DNA of 64,000 nt from Closterium sp. Naga37s-1 (taxonomy: Eukaryota; Streptophyta; Zygnematophyceae; Desmidiales; Closteriaceae): contig CANJKZ010000065.1 of assembly GCA_947471745.1 (NCBI GenBank), forward strand, positions 744,001 through 808,000, written 5' to 3'. The notes beneath the pieces were generated by a model that saw nothing but the letters and a program-made list of their open reading frames with translations, was not told the DNA's origin and did no database searches. Positions 22,301 to 32,537 of the stretch are shown in pieces (position 1 is the stretch's first letter; each line of letters starts with the position of its first letter). A program made the position numbers and the translations under genes.

Positions 22301-25264
22301 GGTGGTGAGGGAGGGCGATGAGGAGAGGAGAGAGGAGAGGAGAGAGAAGGAAGGAACGGAGGAGGAAATGGAGGGTGGAGAGGAAGGGCATGGATATGGC
22401 GGCGCAGGAGGGGAGGGAGAAGAGGAGGGAAGAGGGGAGGGTGAAGGGGAGGGAGAAGAGGAGGGAAGAGGGGAGGGTGGAGGGGAGGGGGAAGAGGAGG
22501 GAAGAGGGGAGGGTGGAGGGGAGGGAGAAGTGGAAGGGAACGGGGAGGATGGAAGGGAGAAGGAAGTTGTTGAAGCTCCTGTAATGGAGGCTGCGGATAA
22601 GGATGCTGTAACAAGTGTGACTTTAGCGAGTGGGTTGAGGGGAGCTGGGAGAACCGTTGATGGGACAATGGCGGGAGGAAGAACTGTGCCTGGTAGGGCT
22701 GCCAAGACTGCTGCTCTGGCTCGGATGTGCCGAACCTCGAGGCCTGGGCAGAAGGGGAGAGTAGGTGTGGGTGGGGAGGAGGGGAGAGTGGGGGCGGCTG
22801 GTGTGGGGGATGTGGGGAGGGTTGAGGAGGGGAATGGAGGACTGGGTGGGAGTGGGGGAGGGGCGGAGCAAGAGGGGGGGAAAAGCAAGGGAAAAGGGGA
22901 TGGGGAAGCGAAGGGGAAAGCGAATGGGGATGCGAACGGGAGGGCGAATGTTCTTAAAAGAAAGAGAGTTGAGGTGCAGGAAATGGAAAGGAGGAGTGTG
23001 AGAGTGACCAGATCGATGGCTAGGATTGCTCGAGGGGATAATGGGGATGTGGGGAACGGGGGAAGGAAGGGGAAGGGACTAGAGAAGGGGAAGGGGGAAG
23101 GGAAGGGGAAGGGGGAAGGGAAGGGGGAAGGGAAGGGGGAAGGGAAGGGGAAGGGGGGAAGGAAGGGGAAGGAGGTGGGGAAGGGGAAGGATGATTGTCA
23201 TATGCCCCCATCCCCATCCTATGTTCCTCCATCATCACCCCACAATCCCCCATCCCCATCCCACGACCCCCAATGCCTTGCCCTGGTCCCAGCGCCTCCC
23301 CCACCCTCCCCTCTTCCCTCTGTCAACATCTCCGAATCAACTCGCAATCGCCCCTCTGCTTCAACCTCCGCCTCTGCTTCTGCCACTGCCGCTGCCGCTG
23401 CTGGTAACCCTATGGCTTCACCGTCCCACGCCCCTAGAAACCGGGCCAATCAGAACCACCGCGGTCAGAACCACCCCTCTCAAGATGATCCCCCTGAAAG
23501 CCCCGTCTCTGCTCCTGCTTTCGCTCCTGGCGCCGCTCCTGCCCTGGATCACATGGGGTGGACGGCGGGTCAAGTGAGAGCGTACCACGAGGCCATGAGT
23601 GCTGTGAATCCGCATGAAAGCGGGTTCTGGGAGAGGGTGGCGCTGTGGGTGACTGGGAAGACGGCGACTGAGTGCTTTAACCGGCACCATGAGCAGTTTC
23701 CGACCCCGCCGAGACGGAGGGAAAGGCAGAGGCGGTTGATTGGAGGGGGTGTGAGGGGGGAGGAGGAGGGGCGGCAGGAGGAGCAGGGGCAGGAGCAACA
23801 GCAGCGAGGGGTGCCGGTTGGGGAGTCATCCCATGCTGCGTTTGTTGCTGCTTGTGTCGGGATTGGGCCTCGGGGAGGTGCGGATGGTGCAGGGGAAGGC
23901 GGGGAGGGGTTGGAAGGGGTGGAGATGGGTGAGATTGAGATTTGTAGGGGGGAGAGCCGCAGTGCGGCGAGGAATAGAGGGAGACTGGTGGGCGATTGTG
24001 CTGAAGCAGGGGCGATTGTGGTTGGGGGAAAAGGGAAGGCCGTTGTGGGGAAGGAAATAGCAGCCATGGGCGCAGGTAGGGGGAGGGGGGCAGGTCGGCG
24101 AAAGGGGAAAGGGGACGCGGCTGGGGGGGGTGGAAGGGGAAGGGGAGGCGGGAGGGAGGTTGCGACGGTGGACGGAATTGGGGCGGGCGGAGCGGAAAAA
24201 GGGTGGAAGCTTCCTCAAACAAAGGCTGGGCTGTTGGTGGCGGCACACAGGAGGATGCGAGCCGACTGTGCCTTCCAGGTGTGTGTGCCTTCCAGGTGTG
24301 TTGGCATGGCATACCAAACCTTGGCTCTGCTGGTTGTGTTTTGAGTCGACTCAAAACGCACCTGCACACAGGAGGATGCGAGACAAGTGTGCCATGCCTT
24401 CCAGGCATGCGTGCACTTGGGGTGTGTTGGCATGGCACACGAGGATGCACGAGGATGCACGAGGATGCACGAGGATGCACGAGGATGCGAGACAAGTGTG
24501 CCATGCCTTCCAGGCATGCGTGCACTTGGGGTGTGTTGGCATGGCACACGAGGATGCACGAGGATGCACGAGGATGCACGAGGATGCGAGACAAGTGTGC
24601 CTTGCCTTCCAGGCATGCGTGCACTTGGGGTGTGTTGGCATGGCACACGAGGATGCACGAGGATGCACGAGGATGCGAGACAAGTGTGCCTTGCCTTCCA
24701 GGCATGCGGAGGCTTTTTGAGAGGATTGCTTGTGAGCAAGTGATTGAAGAAGTGTTTTGAGACGTCTCAAAACATTTCTTCATTCCAGGCATGCGGAGGC
24801 TTTCTGAGAGGATTGCTTGTGAGCAAGTGTGCTTTGCGCTTGCCACATCCCATACAGGTCAAAGTGTATCTCACCCTCCCATGTGCATACCCGCCCCCTC
24901 TCCGATCCAAAAAAAATCGCCATCCTCCCACTTCCCACTCCCCCCCCCCCCGCCTCTGCCTGCACAGGCGGTGCCAGCAGCGCAGTCACGCCTACCCCAA
25001 TCCCCTGCCCTCCCACTTCCCCACCCCCTTCTCTCCATGCACAGGTGGTGCAAGCAGCGCAGTCACGCCACAAGGATGATTTCACACAGCATGACGAGCA
25101 GATCAGCACCATGTCTGCTGTCGCCCCCCTTTGCTTCTGCTGCTGCTTCACCCCCCTTGCTGCTGCTTCACCCCCTTCACCCCCCTCTCCTCTCACAGGC
25201 GGTGCAAGCAGTGCAGTGCCAGCACAAGGACGACTTCACACAGCATGATGAGGAATACAACTAA
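13344..25264 (+). CDS. Candidate KNL2/M18BP1-like centromere protein (CENP-C-like motif plus SANT)
   Basis: I join five exons with matching phases: 13344-19860, 20435-20493, 20969-21044, 21316-24278 and 25199-25264 (TAA), giving about 3226 residues. Exon 1 is acidic, then Gly/Lys/Arg-rich. It holds four TPEFMKTRL repeats (16180-16520), six VEVPLMGHG-type repeats and 43 copies of a 16-residue repeat. The exon 1-2 junction creates SRSGRPRFRPLAYWLHER, which fits the CENP-C/CENPC-k pattern (Arg-rich, then PLxYWxxER). Exon 4 ends with a SANT/Myb domain at about 23550-23690 containing GFWERVALWVTGKTATEC, of the type seen in M18BP1. In other eukaryotes KNL2/M18BP1 helps load CENH3 at centromeres; vertebrate forms can have SANTA, CENP-C motif and SANT, while land-plant KNL2 has SANTA and CENPC-k. 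No SANTA domain is visible here. The domain calls are from sequence; the function is inference. It could instead be another SANT chromatin protein, and the last splice junction is uncertain. Confidence 0.55.
14990..15225. repeat. Purine-rich (GGGAAR)n low-complexity coding stretch
   Basis: Irregular GGGAAA/GGGAGR repeats encode a Gly-Lys-Arg-Thr-rich basic segment of the KNL2-like protein. A similar tract occurs in exon 4 at about 23070-23190. Confidence 0.8.
16180..16545 (+). repeat. Four coding repeats of about 90-100 bp around TPEFMKTRL
   Basis: Each unit encodes (V)T(P/A)EFMKTRL followed by a Lys/Arg/Gly segment such as RKGQRGGVRDGGQRKE. The EFMKTRL core is nearly invariant while the tails vary in length, which suggests the core is under constraint. 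Confidence 0.85.
16587..16748 (+). repeat. 27-bp coding minisatellite, six units (VEVPLMGHG)
   Basis: Tandem 27-bp units encode VEVPLMGHG, the last one VEVPLMEHG, immediately before the 48-bp minisatellite. Confidence 0.92.
16789..18868 (+). repeat. 48-bp coding minisatellite, 43 full copies
   Basis: Exact 48-bp periodicity starts with GGCCGTGTGG at 16789; 43 complete units run to 18852 and a partial one follows. Each encodes the 16-residue unit RPCGGASAEGSQEGR(L/R). Units differ almost only at one base (CTTA or CGTA at the unit end). By order: units 1-25 CTTA, 26-36 CGTA, 37 CTTA, 38-41 CGTA, 42-43 CTTA. Because 48 is divisible by three, other frames stay open through the array and look like genes, but they are artefacts. 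Confidence 0.97.
20835..20886 (+). repeat. Partial copy of KNL2-like exon 3 with its splice acceptor
   Basis: About 50 bp, including the branch-side sequence TTGCTGCATTGGCTGCAG and the first half of exon 3, is repeated at 20951-21015. The upstream copy lacks the second half and the donor, so exon 3 at 20969-21044 is the likely functional one. Confidence 0.8.
23542..23712 (+). other. SANT/Myb-like domain within the KNL2-like gene
   Basis: Encodes a three-helix Myb/SANT pattern: Trp of GWTAGQ starts helix 1, FW of GFWERVALWV marks helix 2, and ECFNRHHEQF marks helix 3. The spacing and the FWxxVAxxV and (K/R)(T/S)xxEC blocks match the SANT domain of M18BP1 proteins as I remember them. Confidence 0.7.
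24243..24700 (+). repeat. Complex minisatellite with 10-bp inner repeat GAGGATGCAC
   Basis: Higher-order units of about 95-125 bp each contain GACAAGTGTGCC, TTCCAGGCATGCGTGCACTT, GTGTTGGCATGGCACAC and then two to five copies of GAGGATGCAC. It lies after the SANT exon, probably in the last intron of the KNL2-like gene. The palindromes at 24339-24356 and 24743-24784 interrupt or border it. Confidence 0.9.
24338..24357. repeat. Palindrome of the TTTTGAGNCGNCTCAAAA family
   Basis: Perfect 20-bp palindrome GTTTTGAGTCGACTCAAAAC. It lies between two diverged copies of a segment beginning GCACACAGGAGGATGCGAG (24243 and 24364). Confidence 0.9.
24696..24829. repeat. 47-bp direct repeat split by a 42-bp palindrome
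   Basis: The segment 24696-24742 is repeated with one mismatch at 24783-24829. The gap is filled by a 42-bp inverted repeat (24743-24784, two mismatched pairs) centred on TTTTGAGACGTCTCAAAA at 24755-24772. Confidence 0.9.
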
Positions 25265-25353
25265 TATATCTATTGCACCCGCCACCCCCCACACCCCCAT
25301 CCCCACCCCCCGCGATAGGCAGTACTGGCAGCGCAGTCACGCCACAAGGACGA
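24963..25353 (+). repeat. Four partial copies of the KNL2-like terminal exon
   Basis: Copies of (G)CGGTGCAAGCAGCGCAGTCACGCCACAAGGA, each preceded by CACAG or a similar acceptor, start near 24967, 25046, 25199 and 25316. Only the 25199 copy runs to a clean in-frame stop (KDDFTQHDEEYN then TAA at 25262-25264). The last copy fuses to the truncated copia-2 at about 25350. Confidence 0.75.
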
Positions 25354-25365
25354 TTTCACGCAGCA

Positions 25366-28300
25366 AGGGTGATGTCACTGAGGTGTTGATCGACTGGATC
25401 CGCGCAGCTCGTCTCCAGCTCAGGCAGAGCTTCGGCTCGGACTTTCCTGTTCAGCGTCTGCACTCTGACAGAGGTGGAGAGTTCTCCTCTGGCCTTCTGC
25501 GAGCCTACTGTCGTGCACGAGGCATCCGCCAGACCTTCACGCTTCCGGACTCTCCACAGCAAAATGGGATTGCTGAGCGCCGCATTGGCATGATCATGGA
25601 TGTCGCCCGTACGTCCATGATGCATGCGGCTGCCCCCCATTTTCTGTGGCCGTTTGCGGTTCGGTACGCGGCGCATCAGATCAACCTTCACCCCAGGGTC
25701 TCCATGCCGGAGACCTCCCCAGCTTTGCTGTGGACGGGGAAGGTTGGCGATGCGTCTGCGTTCCGTGTCTGGGGATCTCGGGCGTTTGTCCGCGACTTGT
25801 CTGCGGACAAGCTGTCCCCTCGTGCTGCTCCTTGCGTCTTCCTTGGCTTCCCCCCCTGACGCGCCAGGGTGGCAGTTCTACCACCCCACCTCTCGCCGTG
25901 TCCTGTCCTCCCAGGACGTCACGTTTGACGAGTCGGTCCCCTACTACCGCCTCTTCCCCTACCGCACTCCGTCCCTCCCCCCGCCACCGCTCTTCCTTGT
26001 CCCAGGTCCCCCCCCGGTAGACCCCCTCCCCCCTCAGGGTCCTGCCCCTTCAGGTGTGTCCCAGGTAGACGCAGTCGAGCCTGTCGAGGTTACTGGTGAC
26101 TCTGGTGCTGCTGAGGGTGCTGAGCCTGGGGGTGCTGACTCTGGGGGTGCTGAGCGTGTGGGTGCTACTACTGGGGGTGCTGAGCCTGAGGGTGCTGAGC
26201 CTGGGGGTGCTACTACTGGGGGTGCTGAGCCTGGGGGTGCTGAGCCTGGGAGTGCTACGCTTGGGGGTGCTACGCCTGGAGGTGCTGAGCCTGGGGGTGC
26301 GGAGCCTGAGGGAGCTGGGCCTGCTCGTGTGGCGTCTGGCGGTGCTGAGCCTGGAGGTTCTCCGGGTGCTTCGTCTCGGCGGGAGCCACTCTCTCCACAG
26401 GAGCTGCGCGAGTGGTTTGCCCGGCGCTGGAGGCGTGCTGCTGGAGCTGGAGGTTCTTCGGCTGCTGAGGGTGCTGGTGCCGCGGGTCCCGGAGGTGCTC
26501 GTACTGGGAGTACTGGAGCTGCTGGGCCTGCGGGTACGACTGGAGCTGGAGCTGCTGAGGGTGTTGGCGCTGAGGCTACTGCTGTCGGTCCTGGAGGCGG
26601 TCCTGCTGGGGGTGCTACCGGTGCTGCTGGAGATACTGGAGCTGGAGGTGCTGCTGGCGCTGGTGCTGCCGCTGGGGGTACTGGTGCTGTCCCTGCTGTG
26701 TCTGGAGTCGCCGCGCGGCCTCGGCCGTACTTCGTTCCGCTCCTTCAGCAGGTTCTTGGTCTCCCGCCTTCTACTGGTCCTCCTCCTCCCTTAGCGTGTC
26801 CACAGCCTGTCCCGTCACAGTTACAGTTACAGCCGGCCTCCCCACTGCCCGCTCCTTCTCCCTACACTGGTCCTACTGGAGGTCTTGCTGAGCGTCGTGA
26901 GCCTGCGTCTCGCCCTGCGTCGCCTGTCCGTGCTGCTCGCACTAGTGCTCGTGGTTCGCGTCAGCGTCCTCCTCCTGTCCCTGGCACGCACCGGATGTCT
27001 CTGCGTCCGTCCACTGCTCCTCTGCGTGCCCCTTTGCCTTCTCCTCATGAGTCCTCTCTTCCTGCTCTTCCTGACCCGGAGTCGGACTCTCTTCGTGCTG
27101 CCAGTCCTACTGTCACGCGTCTCCTTGCTACTGTTGTCACTGACCCTTCCTTTGAGTCCACTGCTGCGTCTGCCCTAGTTACTGAGCTCGTCGACTTTGC
27201 TGCTCGCTGTCGTCTAGACTACGCTGCTAGTCTTGTTGCTGAGTCTGAGTCTGTCTGTCCTCCGTCCGTCGGGGGTGAGTGTGCCCTTGGCACGGACGTC
27301 CTTGAGGACAGGCAGGAGGAGTTCCAGTGTTTGGCTGCTGCTTCACCTCATCTCGTGTCCGTACTGCTTACCCCTGAGGGAGACCCGGATGCACTTGACA
27401 TCCCGACTCCGCGCTCTTACGCGGAGGCGATAGAGGGTCCCTACTCCTCTCAGTGGCAGGCAGCTATGGACGCAGAGATGGCTTCCTGGAAGTCCACAGG
27501 CACCTACGTTGACGAGGTTCCCCCACCTGGGGCGAACATCGTCAGTGGCATGTGGATTTTCAGGGTGAAGCGGCCGCCGGGTTCTCCGCCTGTCTTCAAG
27601 GCGCGTTACGTGGCTCGTGGCTTCAGTCAGCGGCAGGGAGTTGACTACTTTCAGACCTTCTCTCCCACCCCGAAGATGACCACTCTTCGGGTACTGCTGC
27701 ACATAGCTGCTCACCGCGACTACGAGCTGCACTCTCTTGACTTCAGCACTGCTTTCTTGCAGGGCAGCCTGCACGAGGAGATCTGGCTGCGTCGCCCACC
27801 TGGCTTCGCTGGGTCTTTTCCTCCTGGCACCCAGTGGAGCCTCCGGCGGCCAGTCTACGGTCTCCGCCAGGCACCGCGTGAGTGGCACGACACACTGAGG
27901 ACTACACTTGCGGCTCTTGGGTTTGCTCCCTCTACTGCCGACCCGTCGCTGTTTCTGCGCACCGACACTTCTTTGCAGCCGTTCTACATCCTCGTGTACG
28001 TCGACGACTTGGTCTTTGCCACAGCTGACACTGCTGGACTCGCCCACGTGAAGTTCGAGCTGCAGAAGAGACACACGTGCACAGACCTGGGTGAACTGCG
28101 CAGCTACCTTGGCTTGCAGATCACCCGGAACAGAGCACGCCGCACCATTACCCTGACTCAGTCACACATGGTGCAGCAGGTCCTTCAGCGCTTCGGCTTC
28201 ACGTACTCCTCGCCTCAGGCCACTCCTCTGCCTACTCGCCACTCGCTCTCAGCTCTGCCTTCGGATGAGTCCGTAGAGTCGAGTGGCCCGTACCCAGAGC

Positions 28301-28980
28301 TTGTTGGCTGCCTCATGTACCTGATGACCTGCACACGACCTGACCTTGCATACTCTCTTAGCATTCTTGCACGCTATGTTGCTCCTGGGAGACACAGACC
28401 GGAGCACATGGCTGCAGCGAAGAGGGTGTTGCGCTACTTGTGCAGTACGTCGGGCATGGGGCTTGTGCTTGGAGGGCAGAGTCCAGTGGTCCTCACTGGA
28501 CACGCAGACGCTTCTTGGGCTGACGACCAGGCTACGCAGCGGTCGTCACAGGGTTACACCTTCAGCCTTGGTTCCGGCTCTGTTTCGTGGCGGGCTACTC
28601 GCTCGTCTTCTGTTCTCGGCTCCAGTTGTGAGGCTGAGATCTACGCCGGGGCCATGGCTGCACAGGAGCTTCGCTGGCTCACCTACCTGCTGACTGACCT
28701 CGGAGAGCCGCCTCGTTCTCCTCCAGTGCTCTACGTAGACAACAAGGCCATGCTGGCCTTGTGTCGAGAGCAGAGACTGGAGCACAGAACGAAGCACATT
28801 GCTCTTCGCTACTTCCTTGCTCGTGAGCTACAGCAGCGTGGTCAGCTGCGACTTGCGTACGTGGCCTCTGAGGCCAACACTGCTGATATCTTCACCAAGG
28901 CACTTGCGCCTTGTGATCATCAGCGCTTCTGTACTCAGCTGGGTCTTGTACCTACCTTGCCTCACTTGCTCACCTCTTGA
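25366..28980 (+). pseudogene. copia-2 pol: integrase C-part, RT, RNase H (one frameshift)
   Basis: The first frame carries the integrase core (HSDRGGEFSSGLLRAYC near 25460 and PDSPQQNGIAERR near 25555). It runs to a TGA at 25857 because a C-run has one extra C compared with copia-3 (TTCCCCCCCTGA against TTCCCCCCTGA). The second frame continues from PPDAPGWQFYHP through the Gly-Ala-Glu-Pro linker (about 26100-26350), the RT with YVDD near 27998 and RNase H, and ends at TGA 28978-28980 after PTLPHLLTS. It is otherwise highly similar to copia-3. Confidence 0.88.
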
Positions 28981-29187
28981 CCTTGTTTGTACTGTTGCAT
29001 ATATATATACTCCTGCTCTTGCTTGTCTAGCCTTATATATATATGTAATCCTGCATGTGAACTGGCCTTGTGGCCTTGAACTTGTGCTCGGAATGTGTGG
29101 TGACTTTGTGATCCACCCTGAGCTTGCTTTGCTTTGCTTGACTGGTCTTGTGACCCCTTGTTCTCCCCTACTTTGCCTATGGGGGTG

Positions 29188-29316
29188 TGTCAGAGTTATA
29201 TGACATAGCTACTGTAGGCTATAGTGGGGTAGCACATATGGGGTACAGTTGCCTAGGGTTTGCCTTTTGTACCCAACTTTCACTTAGTCATCTCATTCCT
29301 GTTTTCTTGATTCACA
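29188..29316 (+). repeat. 3' LTR of copia-2
   Basis: Starts TGTCAGAG after the purine tract CTATGGGGGTG and ends near GATTCACA. It is about 129 bp and related to, but clearly diverged from, the copia-3 LTR. Confidence 0.8.
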
Positions 29317-29324
29317 CCCATATC

Positions 29325-30422
29325 GTCGAGTCGTCACACGTGGCGTGGATCAGCTGCTCCATGGTTTGGTTTGTCCGCTCCGTTTGACCGTCGATCTCGG
29401 GGTGGTACGACGAGCTGAACTGTAGCCTGGTCCCGAACTGCTCCCAAAGGTTCTTCCAGAAGTTCCTAGTAAACTTCGTGTCGCAGTCGCTGATTATCGC
29501 GGCTGGTATCTCGTGCAGTCGAACGACGGTTGCGATGAACAGGCAAGCGGTTTCTTCGGCGGAGATCGATTTCCTGCACGCAGCGAAGTGAGCCATTTTC
29601 GTCAGTCTGTCAACGACGACCATTACCGCGTCGTTACCCCCAGGGTTCGAAGGTAACCCCATGACGAAATCCATGGTAAGTTGCTGCCAGGCCCGCTCGG
29701 GCGGTGGAATCGGCTGCAACTGACCCGCCTTTCTTTTTCGCGAGCTCTTCATCACCTGACATGTAGGGCACGAGCCCACGTGGTGCTGTACGTCGGTCAA
29801 CAGCTCCGGCCAGTAGTAATACCGCTGCAGTTGCTGTCGCGTTTTTTCTACGCCGAAGTGACCCGAGGTAACCCCATCGTGTGCCTCCTGCTGTAACAGA
29901 TCCCTCAGTAGTGAGTACGTGGGTACCCAAATGCGGTTGGTGCCTGTTTTTACGTAATAGACTCCCTTTGCTTCTGCCAGTTGCTGTGAATTTCCGGTCG
30001 TGAAAAATGGGTCGGTGCGATATCCGTGGGTGAATAGGCCTGTTAACATTGGGTTGGTTTGGGCAAGTAGGATGGCGTGGAGTTGGGCGATAGAACGGGT
30101 GAGGGCGTCGGCGATATTTGATGCGCCTTTTTTGTACGTGACGGTGTAGTGGAACTTGGACTCCAGATAGTCCAACCAGCGAATCTGTCGCGGATTGAGG
30201 TTCGGTTGGGCGCGAAGGTACTGTAGTGCACGATGGTCTGTCCGCACTGTCACGTCGGCTCCTGTCAGGTAGCACCGCCACACCTTGAACGCGTGCACGA
30301 TCGCCAGCATCTCGCGATCGTGTATCGGGTAGTTGCGTTTGGGCGGGTGAAGTTTGCGGGACTCGTACGCGATTGGCTGAAGGCCGTTCCTGAAGTCCTG
30401 CAACGGCACTGCTCCCACAGCG
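29325..30422 (-). pseudogene. gypsy-2 RNase H C-part and integrase
   Basis: RNase H with LQPIAYESRKLHPPKRNYPIH and RTDHRALQYLRAQPNL is followed by the integrase zinc finger (H and C residues in GHFGVEKTRQQL and CPTCQVMK). The integrase core follows with DFVMGLP, VVVDRLTKMAHF and SDCDTKFTRNFW. The frame is cut near the C-terminus of the core (DGQTERTNQTMEQLIH) by the copia-2 LTR. Integrase would insert element cDNA; here it is truncated. Confidence 0.85.
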
Positions 30423-30767
30423 TGTCAGAGGTCCACTGGTGATCCCCGATTGATCCTAGGGAAGGGTTACAGGCTCGTTGTCCTGGGGGGTTATGGGCGC
30501 ACTGACCCGCTACTTAACAAGCCCTTTTATCCCAATGGTCTAGAGGTTGGGATTCTGACATGTTATCAGAGCGAAGGTCTCGGGTTCGAATCCCAGTGTG
30601 TGCACTTCGGGCATCCCAGTGCGGGGGGGTGTCAGAGGTCCACTGGTGATCCCCGATTGATCCTAGGGAAGGGTTGCAGGCTCGTTGTCCTGGCGGGTTA
30701 TGGGCGCACTGACCCGCTACTTAACAAGCCATTTTATCCCAATGGTCTAGTGGTTGGGATTCTGACA
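30423..30767 (+). mobile_element. TRIM (345-bp miniature LTR retrotransposon), copy 1
   Basis: Two 138-bp LTRs (30423-30560 and 30630-30767) start TGTCAGAGG and end GATTCTGACA. They flank only 69 bp, holding a primer-binding-like site TGTTATCAGAGC (one mismatch from the initiator tRNA-Met type) and a G-run just before the second LTR. It is flanked by a perfect 5-bp duplication CAGCG (30418-30422 and 30768-30772) and interrupts gypsy-2 RNase H. The sequence carries an A-box-like TGGTCTAGAGG at the LTR end and the B-box consensus GGTTCGAATCC in the interior. Confidence 0.9.
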
Positions 30768-31680
30768 CAGCGATGTCACTTGCGTCGGTGACGAGCTCGA
30801 ACTGACGGTGAGGATCTGCGATGCGAAGCACGGGCGATGAGCACAAAATATTTTGAAGGGCCGAGAAGGCAGCTTGCTCTTTCTCCCCCCACGTGTACTC
30901 AACCCCCTTCCTCAGCAGGTCGATCAACGGGGCAGTCAACTGCGCCATGTCGGGGACGAACCGTCGCACGTAGTTGACGAACCCCAGAAAACTCTGCAAC
31001 TCAATCAAGTTTGTCAGCGCGTGCCATGCTTGAATCGTCGCGATCTTTTTCGGGTCTACTTCCACTCCGTCAGCTGAAATAACGTGCCCGAAAAACTCCA
31101 GTCTGTCCTGTAAAAACTCACACTTGGAGGCTTTCGTCAGTAGGCGGTTCTCACGCAGTATTTTGAAAACAGCTTCGATGTCCTATAGGTGTTGTGCTCG
31201 GTCCGTGCTGTGGATGAGTATGTCGTCTAAGTACACGATGACGCATTTATCTAAGAGCGGGCAGAAGGCTTCGTTCATGGTCATTTGAAATGTGGCGGGG
31301 GCGTTGGTCAGTCCAAAGGGCATTACCGTGTATTCGAATGATCCGTAGCATGTTCGAAAGGCGGTTTTTGGGCAGTCGGTCGGGTTGACACGGATTTGGT
31401 GGTAGCCTCCTCGAAGGTCGATTTTCGAGAAAACCCGGGCTGTGCGCAGTTGGTCGATCAGTTCGTCGGCTCGCGGGATGGGGTAACGGGACTTGATGGC
31501 AACTCCGTTCAGTGCGCGGTAATCGATGCACATGCGAAAACCCCCGTCCTTTTTCGGTGTGAACAGTATCGGTGCTGCGAAGGGTGACGAACTCGGGCGA
31601 ATGAACTTTTTCTCAAGCAGGTAATCCAGTTGCTTCCTTAGTTCATCTAGTTCGGGTTGGGTCAGTCGGAACTGTCGATG
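30721..31680 (-). pseudogene. gypsy-2 reverse transcriptase (duplicated copy 1)
   Basis: Shows [18 protein letters not shown] near 31530, [14 protein letters not shown] near 31420, the catalytic YLDDILIH box near 31225 and the connection region with KKIATIQAW. An in-frame TAG (CTA at 31183-31185) follows the catalytic box, and a TAG (31690-31692) and a TGA (31744-31746) precede the RT. The RNase H is split by the TRIM. Confidence 0.85.
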
Positions 31681-32192
31681 TACTGTCGGCTATGCCCCTG
31701 GTTCTAGTTCTATCATGTGGTCGTGCGGTCGCTGAGGTGGCAGTCATGTCGGCAGGTCGTCCGGAAAAAACCCACTGTACTGCTTCAGTAGTGCCGCCAG
31801 GTCATCCGGTACGTCAGCTAGCAGTTTCCCTAAATCGCTTCCCTTGTCTGCTGCCTTGGCTTCCCAAATGTCAACCGCGTACACGTCAGCTCTTGCCTTT
31901 TTTGTACGTGACGGTGTAGTGGAACTTGGACTCCAGATAGTCCAACCAGCGAATCTGTCGCGGATTGAGGTTCGGTTGGGCGCGAAGGTACTGTAGTGCA
32001 CGATGGTCTGTCCGCACTGTCACGTCGGCTCCTGTCAGGTAGCACTGCCACACTTTGAACGCGTGCACGATCGCCAGCATCTCGCGATCGTGTATCGGGT
32101 AGTTGCGTTTGGGCGGGTGAAGTTTGCGGGACTCGTACGCGATTGGCTGAAGGCCGTTCCTGAAGTCCTGCAACGGCACTGCTCCCACAGCG

Positions 32193-32537
32193 TGTCAGAG
32201 GTCCACTGGTGATCCCCGATTGATCCTAGGGAAGGGTTACAGGCTCGTTGTCCTGGGGGGTTATGGGCGCACTGACCCGCTACTTAACAAGCCCTTTTAT
32301 CCCAATGGTCTAGTGGTTGGGATTCTGACATGTTATCAGAGCGAAGGTCTCGGGTTCGAATCCCAGTGTGTGCACTTCGGGCATCCCAGTGCGGGGGGGT
32401 GTCAGAGGTCCACTGGTGATCCCCGATTGATCCTAGGGAAGGGTTACAGGCTCGTTGTCCTGGCGGGTTATGGGCGCACTGACCCGCTACTTAACAAGCC
32501 CTTTTATCCCAATGGACTAGTGGTTGGGATTCTGACA
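32193..32537 (+). mobile_element. TRIM, copy 2 (duplicated with its host segment)
   Basis: Same structure, exactly 1770 bp downstream: LTRs 32193-32330 and 32400-32537, interior 32331-32399, flanks CAGCG (32188-32192, 32538-32542). Because the surrounding gypsy sequence is duplicated too, this is not an independent insertion. The A-box here reads TGGTCTAGTGG. Confidence 0.92.

Larger units (their letters stand above)
25354..29316 (+). mobile_element. Ty1/copia retrotransposon copia-2, 5'-truncated
   Basis: The element starts abruptly inside the integrase region at the sequence CGCAGCAAGGGTGATGTCACTG, shared with copia-3, so the 5' LTR, gag, protease and integrase N-terminus are missing. A short microhomology (CGCAGCA) lies at the junction with the host repeat. 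The 3' end is complete with purine tract and 3' LTR, which abuts gypsy-2 integrase sequence. Confidence 0.88.
30125..31894 (-). repeat. 1770-bp tandem duplication, copy 1
   Basis: Nearly identical to 31895-33664 at a constant offset of 1770. It covers part of RNase H, a TRIM, the RT and the end of the protease-RT linker of gypsy-2. The junction shows short microhomology around TGCC/TTTTTTG. Confidence 0.95.

Noticed and set aside
24130..24770. Cys/His-rich small proteins around CHAFQACVHLGCVGMAH
   Set aside because: Repeat-encoded frames in the GAGGATGCAC minisatellite; the same sequence is open on both strands, and it lies in a probable intron.
32306..32383. Possible tRNA gene (A-box, B-box, GGTTCGAATCC)
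   Set aside because: It does not fold into a full cloverleaf with a matching acceptor stem, and it lies across an LTR junction of a TRIM, so I call it a tRNA-like promoter.
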